DNA of 18,682 nucleotides from an uncultured Bacteroides sp. (lineage in GTDB: Bacteria; Bacteroidota; Bacteroidia; Bacteroidales; Bacteroidaceae): positions 1 to 18,682 of the forward strand of contig USSR01000046.1 of the NCBI GenBank assembly GCA_900557355.1, written 5' to 3'. A program made the translations under genes and the position numbers. Numbering within the stretch: the first letter of the stretch is position 1; the number at the start of each line of letters is the position of its first letter. The notes below the pieces were generated by a model. That model saw nothing but the letters and a program-made list of their open reading frames with translations, was not told the DNA's origin and did no database searches. Below are positions 15,575-18,682 of this stretch, one piece after another.

Positions 15575-16354
15575 TTACCAAACTTTCCAAGGAGCTAGCC
15601 CCTTATCCCACATCTCATTCAATTCTACATTATCACGCAGTGTATCCATCGGTTTCCAAAAACCAGTATGACGATAAGCATGCATTTTACCATCTTTTGC
15701 TAAATTTTCGAGAGGTTTACGCTCGAAAATAACAGTATCATCATTTTCGGGAATATATTCTAAAATTTCAGGTTCGCAAACAAAGTAACCTGCATTTATC
15801 CAATTGCGATCACCATCTGGTTTTTCTTGAAAAGAGAGCACTTTGTTACTTTCCAAGTCAATTTGTAACGCACCAAATTTTCCTCCAGGTTTATAAGCCG
15901 TCAATGAAATGGCACATTCTGATAATTCATGTTCTTTAATACTCTCTGCTATATTAATATCTGCTACCCCATCACCGTAAGTAAGAACGAAACGTTCAGC
16001 ACCAATATATTTCTGTACCCGCTTCAAGCGACCACCTGTTTGGGTATTCAACCCTGTATCAACCATAGTCACTCTCCAATCTTCTGAATGGTTATCCAAA
16101 ATTTCAACACAATTATTAGATAAATCAACTGTCATATCACTATTGTGCCGAAAATAATTGGCAAAATATTCTTTTATTACATATTGCTTATAACCGCAAC
16201 AAATAATAAACTCATTAATACCATAATGACTATAAGTCTTCATGATATGCCAAAGGATAGGTTTTCCTCCTATTTCAACCATCGGCTTAGGAATTAAATT
16301 GGTTGCTTCGGACAATCTAGTACCCAAGCCACCTGCAAAAATTACAGCTTTCAT
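15575..16354 (-). CDS. rfbF: glucose-1-phosphate cytidylyltransferase
   Basis: A 259-residue nucleotidyltransferase that makes CDP-D-glucose from CTP and glucose-1-phosphate, the first step of CDP-deoxysugar synthesis. It has the pyrophosphorylase signature FAGGLGTRL (6-14), PKPMVEIGGKPILWHIMKTY (22-41), the metal-binding YGDGVAD (126-132) and the late NAGYFVCEPEIL and TGFWKPMDTLRD segments characteristic of RfbF. Length matches the family. It is the first gene after a 171-bp leader with nested inverted repeats, so supply of this sugar may be regulated at that point. The partner dehydratase gene follows 3 bp later. Confidence 0.96.
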   Translation of the reverse strand: MKAVIFAGGLGTRLSEATNLIPKPMVEIGGKPILWHIMKTYSHYGINEFIICCGYKQYVIKEYFANYFRHNSDMTVDLSNNCVEILDNHSEDWRVTMVDTGLNTQTGGRLKRVQKYIGAERFVLTYGDGVADINIAESIKEHELSECAISLTAYKPGGKFGALQIDLESNKVLSFQEKPDGDRNWINAGYFVCEPEILEYIPENDDTVIFERKPLENLAKDGKMHAYRHTGFWKPMDTLRDNVELNEMWDKGLAPWKVW

Positions 16355-16361
16355 ATACAGG

Positions 16362-16475
16362 AAAAAATTATAAGCCCCTGTTTCTATATCTACTTCTAAA
16401 AATATATCTTTAAAAATATCCCATAGAAAATAGACAATTTTCTATAGGTTCTCTATATGCTATTGCAAACAGGGG
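16362..16475 (-). promoter_or_regulatory. nested inverted repeats in the rfbF leader, candidate attenuator
   Basis: Outer arms CCCCTGTTT (16375-16383) and AAACAGGGG (16467-16475) are perfect 9-bp complements. Inside them a perfect 9-bp hairpin, ATAGAAAAT (16423-16431) and ATTTTCTAT (16437-16445), has a 5-base loop. On the minus strand the outer stem is followed 7 bases later by a run of six T (16367-16362), 8-13 bases before the rfbF ATG. A stem plus T-run suggests conditional termination in the leader RNA. Confidence 0.45.
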
Positions 16476-16525
16476 TAAGTAGTATTATCTCAATATATTT
16501 GACTAATTTAAATTGATCATCAATC

Positions 16526-17935
16526 TTAATACGCATTCTTTTCTCCAATGACCACATTTGCTATAGTCTTATAAATGATATATAAATCTAGGAATATTGT
16601 CCAATGCTCCATATACCAGATATCAGCCTTCACACGTCCTCCCATCTGTGAAAGTTCTTTGGTTTCACCACGAAAACCGTGTATTTGCGCCCATCCGGTC
16701 ACTCCAGGCTTAATAAAGTGTCTAACCATATATTTATCAATTAACCGAGCATAAATCTCCGTATGAGACAACATATGAGGACGAGGACCGACTATTGACA
16801 TTTCACCTTTAAAAACATTTATAAACTGTGGAAGTTCGTCAATATTAGAACGTCGAAGAAAGTCTCCAAAACGAGTTTTCCGGGGATCATCAGCCGTTGC
16901 CTGTTTACTGTCAGCTTCATCATTTACTTTCATTGAACGGAATTTGTAACACACAAAATCGACGCCATTCAAACCGGTACGCATTTGTTTAAAAAGTATA
17001 GGACCGGGAGAAGTAAACTTTATGATACTTCCCACAATGAGATAAACAAAAGGAAAAACAGTAACCAGAAAAATACCAGATAAAGCAATATCGAATATCC
17101 GTTTTAATATACGGTTCTCCATCTTACCTAGAGGTTCATAACGCAAATTCAAAATTGGCATATTACCAACCATACTATGCCAGATACGACGGGGAAAACC
17201 CTTACAAACATTAGGAACACCATGAAAATAAAGTAAATGGTTCTCACAATAATTCATGATAGAAAAGTTATAGCGTCCTTCCTCCATTGACAAAGAACAA
17301 AAAACATGCTTAATTCCTGTGTGTACGGACATAAAGTCCGAGAAACCATCAGGACTACCCAAATAAGGACATTGGGAGGAAATAGTGTCATTCGATTTAA
17401 TATCAAAATAACCGACTACCTCATAAACAGAAGATGCCAAAGAACTCTCCATTTCCTCATATAACATCTGCATATTATTACCTCCACCTATAAATACAGC
17501 ATAGCGCCTATGTTTACCTTTCGTGCAATAAACTATCAGCAAATGACGAATAATAATGCGGTAAATACTTAAAACAAGAAAGAGAATAAAAAAATAAGAG
17601 ACAAAGAAAAGAGGAGAAAAAATAGAAATTCCACTAAAAGTCATAATACATGCCCAAAAGATAGAAAAGGCTATAATGTTCTTCAATACACGTAATACGA
17701 GCTGATCTGCACGAATCCCCCTACTGTCCCAACCCCTCCCACGAGATCCGAAACAAGCCAGATAGCAGAGAGTAAGAGAAGCCATCATAAAAGAAACAGT
17801 ACAAGAAAACGGCAAATTTATAAACGCTTTCTTCCAAAAGAAAAGGAGCAGAGACAAACACAGGTTCAGGATAATTAGGTCTCCCAAAACTACAATAGAC
17901 TCTACAACTTTATTTATCTGGTTAGTTGATGCCAT
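16526..17935 (-). CDS. undecaprenyl-phosphate sugar-1-phosphate transferase (WcaJ-like initiating enzyme)
   Basis: A 469-residue polyprenyl glycosylphosphotransferase that starts repeat-unit synthesis by moving a sugar-1-phosphate, typically glucose or galactose, to undecaprenyl phosphate. The N-terminal part has four or so membrane segments (about 12-34, 44-62, 84-103, 106-126). A Rossmann-like middle region, [15 protein letters not shown], begins near 147. The C-terminal catalytic domain starts KRIFDIALS (278-286) and contains [13 protein letters not shown] (309-321), [10 protein letters not shown] (330-339), [18 protein letters not shown] (363-380), VGPRPH (382-387) and [17 protein letters not shown] (409-425). 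This multi-domain form is typical of capsule and exopolysaccharide systems. It lies 20 bp after the chain-length gene. The exact sugar is not determined. Confidence 0.93.
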   Translation of the reverse strand: MASTNQINKVVESIVVLGDLIILNLCLSLLLFFWKKAFINLPFSCTVSFMMASLTLCYLACFGSRGRGWDSRGIRADQLVLRVLKNIIAFSIFWACIMTFSGISIFSPLFFVSYFFILFLVLSIYRIIIRHLLIVYCTKGKHRRYAVFIGGGNNMQMLYEEMESSLASSVYEVVGYFDIKSNDTISSQCPYLGSPDGFSDFMSVHTGIKHVFCSLSMEEGRYNFSIMNYCENHLLYFHGVPNVCKGFPRRIWHSMVGNMPILNLRYEPLGKMENRILKRIFDIALSGIFLVTVFPFVYLIVGSIIKFTSPGPILFKQMRTGLNGVDFVCYKFRSMKVNDEADSKQATADDPRKTRFGDFLRRSNIDELPQFINVFKGEMSIVGPRPHMLSHTEIYARLIDKYMVRHFIKPGVTGWAQIHGFRGETKELSQMGGRVKADIWYMEHWTIFLDLYIIYKTIANVVIGEKNAY

Positions 17936-17955
17936 AACACTTTACTAATGGATAT

Positions 17956-18682
17956 TTAAGCCCGGATTTCTTTAAACTTATTCAAGATATCTTTTCCCAA
18001 TAAATGCCAGAATATAACAATACAAACAGACAGAAATACAAATGCCAGCACACATATCTTTTTGTCGGTTCCTGAAGGAGTCAGCGGCACTACTGCAGGC
18101 TCTATAACAGCAAACACAGGCTTTTCCTCCTGAACTTTGGCTCTAGAGACCTGAAGTTGACTTCCAACTTGGCTATATATCTGGTAAGCAAGACTCATAT
18201 CATTCTGTAAACGTTCCTGTTCGGCACGAACACTTTGCAAAATGATATTATCATGAGAATCCAAATAATCAGCATATTTCTTTTGGGCAGCATAATATTC
18301 CTGCTGACGTTCTTTGAAAAGTTTCTCCAAGTAGATACAGTCTTCTTTCGCCTTGGAAGTACGATAGTCAATGATGTATTCCTGCAACTTTTTCACAACC
18401 GAATCTGCAACAACAGCAGCCACTCTGGGTTCTTGCAAGGTTACGGCAACGGAAGTCATGGATGTTTTCTTATCTACAGAGGCAACAATCATTTTCTTTA
18501 AAACACCAATCTTACCCAACTCTTTCTTTGATAATTCAATTGTACCCTGACTTACTTTATCAGAAGATATGAATTCATCCTCACCTTCAATAAACAAAGA
18601 CTTTACTCCACCAATTACCATAGCAGGAAATCCAATTACATAACTCCACCAAGGAGAAGACTCCTCATCCAGATAAGCATTC
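17956..18682 (-). CDS. chain-length determinant protein, Wzz/GumC family (5' end beyond window)
   Basis: The reading frame stays open to the edge of the window, so only the last 241 residues are visible. The internal Met at 18619-18621 is not the true start, because sequence before it (NAYLDEESSPWWSYVIGFPA) is part of the same protein. The PWWSY motif is common in Bacteroidetes Wzz-like proteins. A long helical, probably coiled-coil, periplasmic region rich in Lys, Glu and Gln follows. Near the C-terminus comes a Pro-rich EPAVVPLTPSG, a second membrane helix (KKICVLAFVFLSVCIVIFW) and a short cytoplasmic tail. The protein ends there, so no Wzc-type tyrosine kinase domain is attached. It should set polymer length together with Wzy. 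It lies 20 bp before the initiating transferase. Confidence 0.9.
   Translation of the reverse strand, partial: NAYLDEESSPWWSYVIGFPAMVIGGVKSLFIEGEDEFISSDKVSQGTIELSKKELGKIGVLKKMIVASVDKKTSMTSVAVTLQEPRVAAVVADSVVKKLQEYIIDYRTSKAKEDCIYLEKLFKERQQEYYAAQKKYADYLDSHDNIILQSVRAEQERLQNDMSLAYQIYSQVGSQLQVSRAKVQEEKPVFAVIEPAVVPLTPSGTDKKICVLAFVFLSVCIVIFWHLLGKDILNKFKEIRA

Noticed and set aside
12434..16354. Complete CDP-abequose/tyvelose/ascarylose type pathway
   Set aside because: No RfbH/AscC dehydrase or AscD reductase is present in the window, so a 3,6-dideoxyhexose cannot be claimed.
16375..16475. Phase-variable invertible promoter like those of Bacteroides fragilis capsule loci
   Set aside because: The arms are only 9 bp, do not match the known invertase site as I remember it, no recombinase is nearby, and I see no good TTTG/TAnnTTTG promoter between the arms. 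Kept only as a secondary possibility.
1..18682. CRISPR arrays, tRNA, rRNA, riboswitches, toxin-antitoxin or defence genes
   Set aside because: No regularly spaced repeats, cloverleaf-like segments or relevant protein motifs were found; all long genes fit polysaccharide synthesis.

Overview
All convincing genes in this window lie on the minus strand and read as one long surface-polysaccharide (capsule or exopolysaccharide) cluster of the Wzx/Wzy type. The DNA is AT-rich, intergenic gaps are short, and there are no obvious Shine-Dalgarno sequences. A Wzz-type protein with a PWWSY motif sits next to a WcaJ-type initiating transferase. Together these suggest a Bacteroidales host (Bacteroides, Phocaeicola or Parabacteroides). 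That assignment is inference from protein style and layout; no rRNA or other marker gene is present.

Layout in the direction of transcription, from high to low coordinates. (1) Assembly start: the 3' part of a Wzz-like chain-length regulator (17956-18682, cut by the window edge) and an undecaprenyl-phosphate sugar-1-phosphate transferase (16526-17935). (2) A 171-bp leader with nested inverted repeats, then a sugar-nucleotide module: RfbF (CTP:glucose-1-phosphate cytidylyltransferase), RfbG (CDP-glucose 4,6-dehydratase), an SDR reductase/epimerase, and a Glf-family pyranose mutase, 3 bp apart or overlapping (12434-16354). (3) A GT2 transferase resembling abequosyltransferases (11358-12371), then a 240-bp gap with a terminator-like hairpin. 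(4) A Wzx flippase, a GT11 alpha-1,2-fucosyltransferase, a membrane acyltransferase-3, a hexapeptide acetyltransferase, a WbsX/GH99-like transferase, a GT2, a GT4, a Wzy polymerase and another GT4 (1460-11117), tightly packed. (5) A 569-bp stretch without a clear gene, holding a 54-codon ORF and possible remains of a small membrane protein. (6) A final WbbL-like GT2 (87-890).

How it works together (inference from family knowledge): the initiating transferase loads the first sugar phosphate on undecaprenyl phosphate. Up to seven further transferases extend it, two acyltransferases may add acyl groups, Wzx flips the unit, Wzy polymerises it, and the Wzz protein sets chain length. The CDP module probably supplies a 6-deoxyhexose that may be converted to its furanose form. 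GT11 would use GDP-L-fucose made elsewhere in the cell. No CRISPR, tRNA, rRNA or intact mobile element was seen.

The most interesting candidates are the CDP-glucose pathway joined to a mutase but lacking 3-deoxygenation genes, the nested inverted repeats before rfbF, and the decayed-looking island at 891-1459. None of these is proven from the sequence alone.
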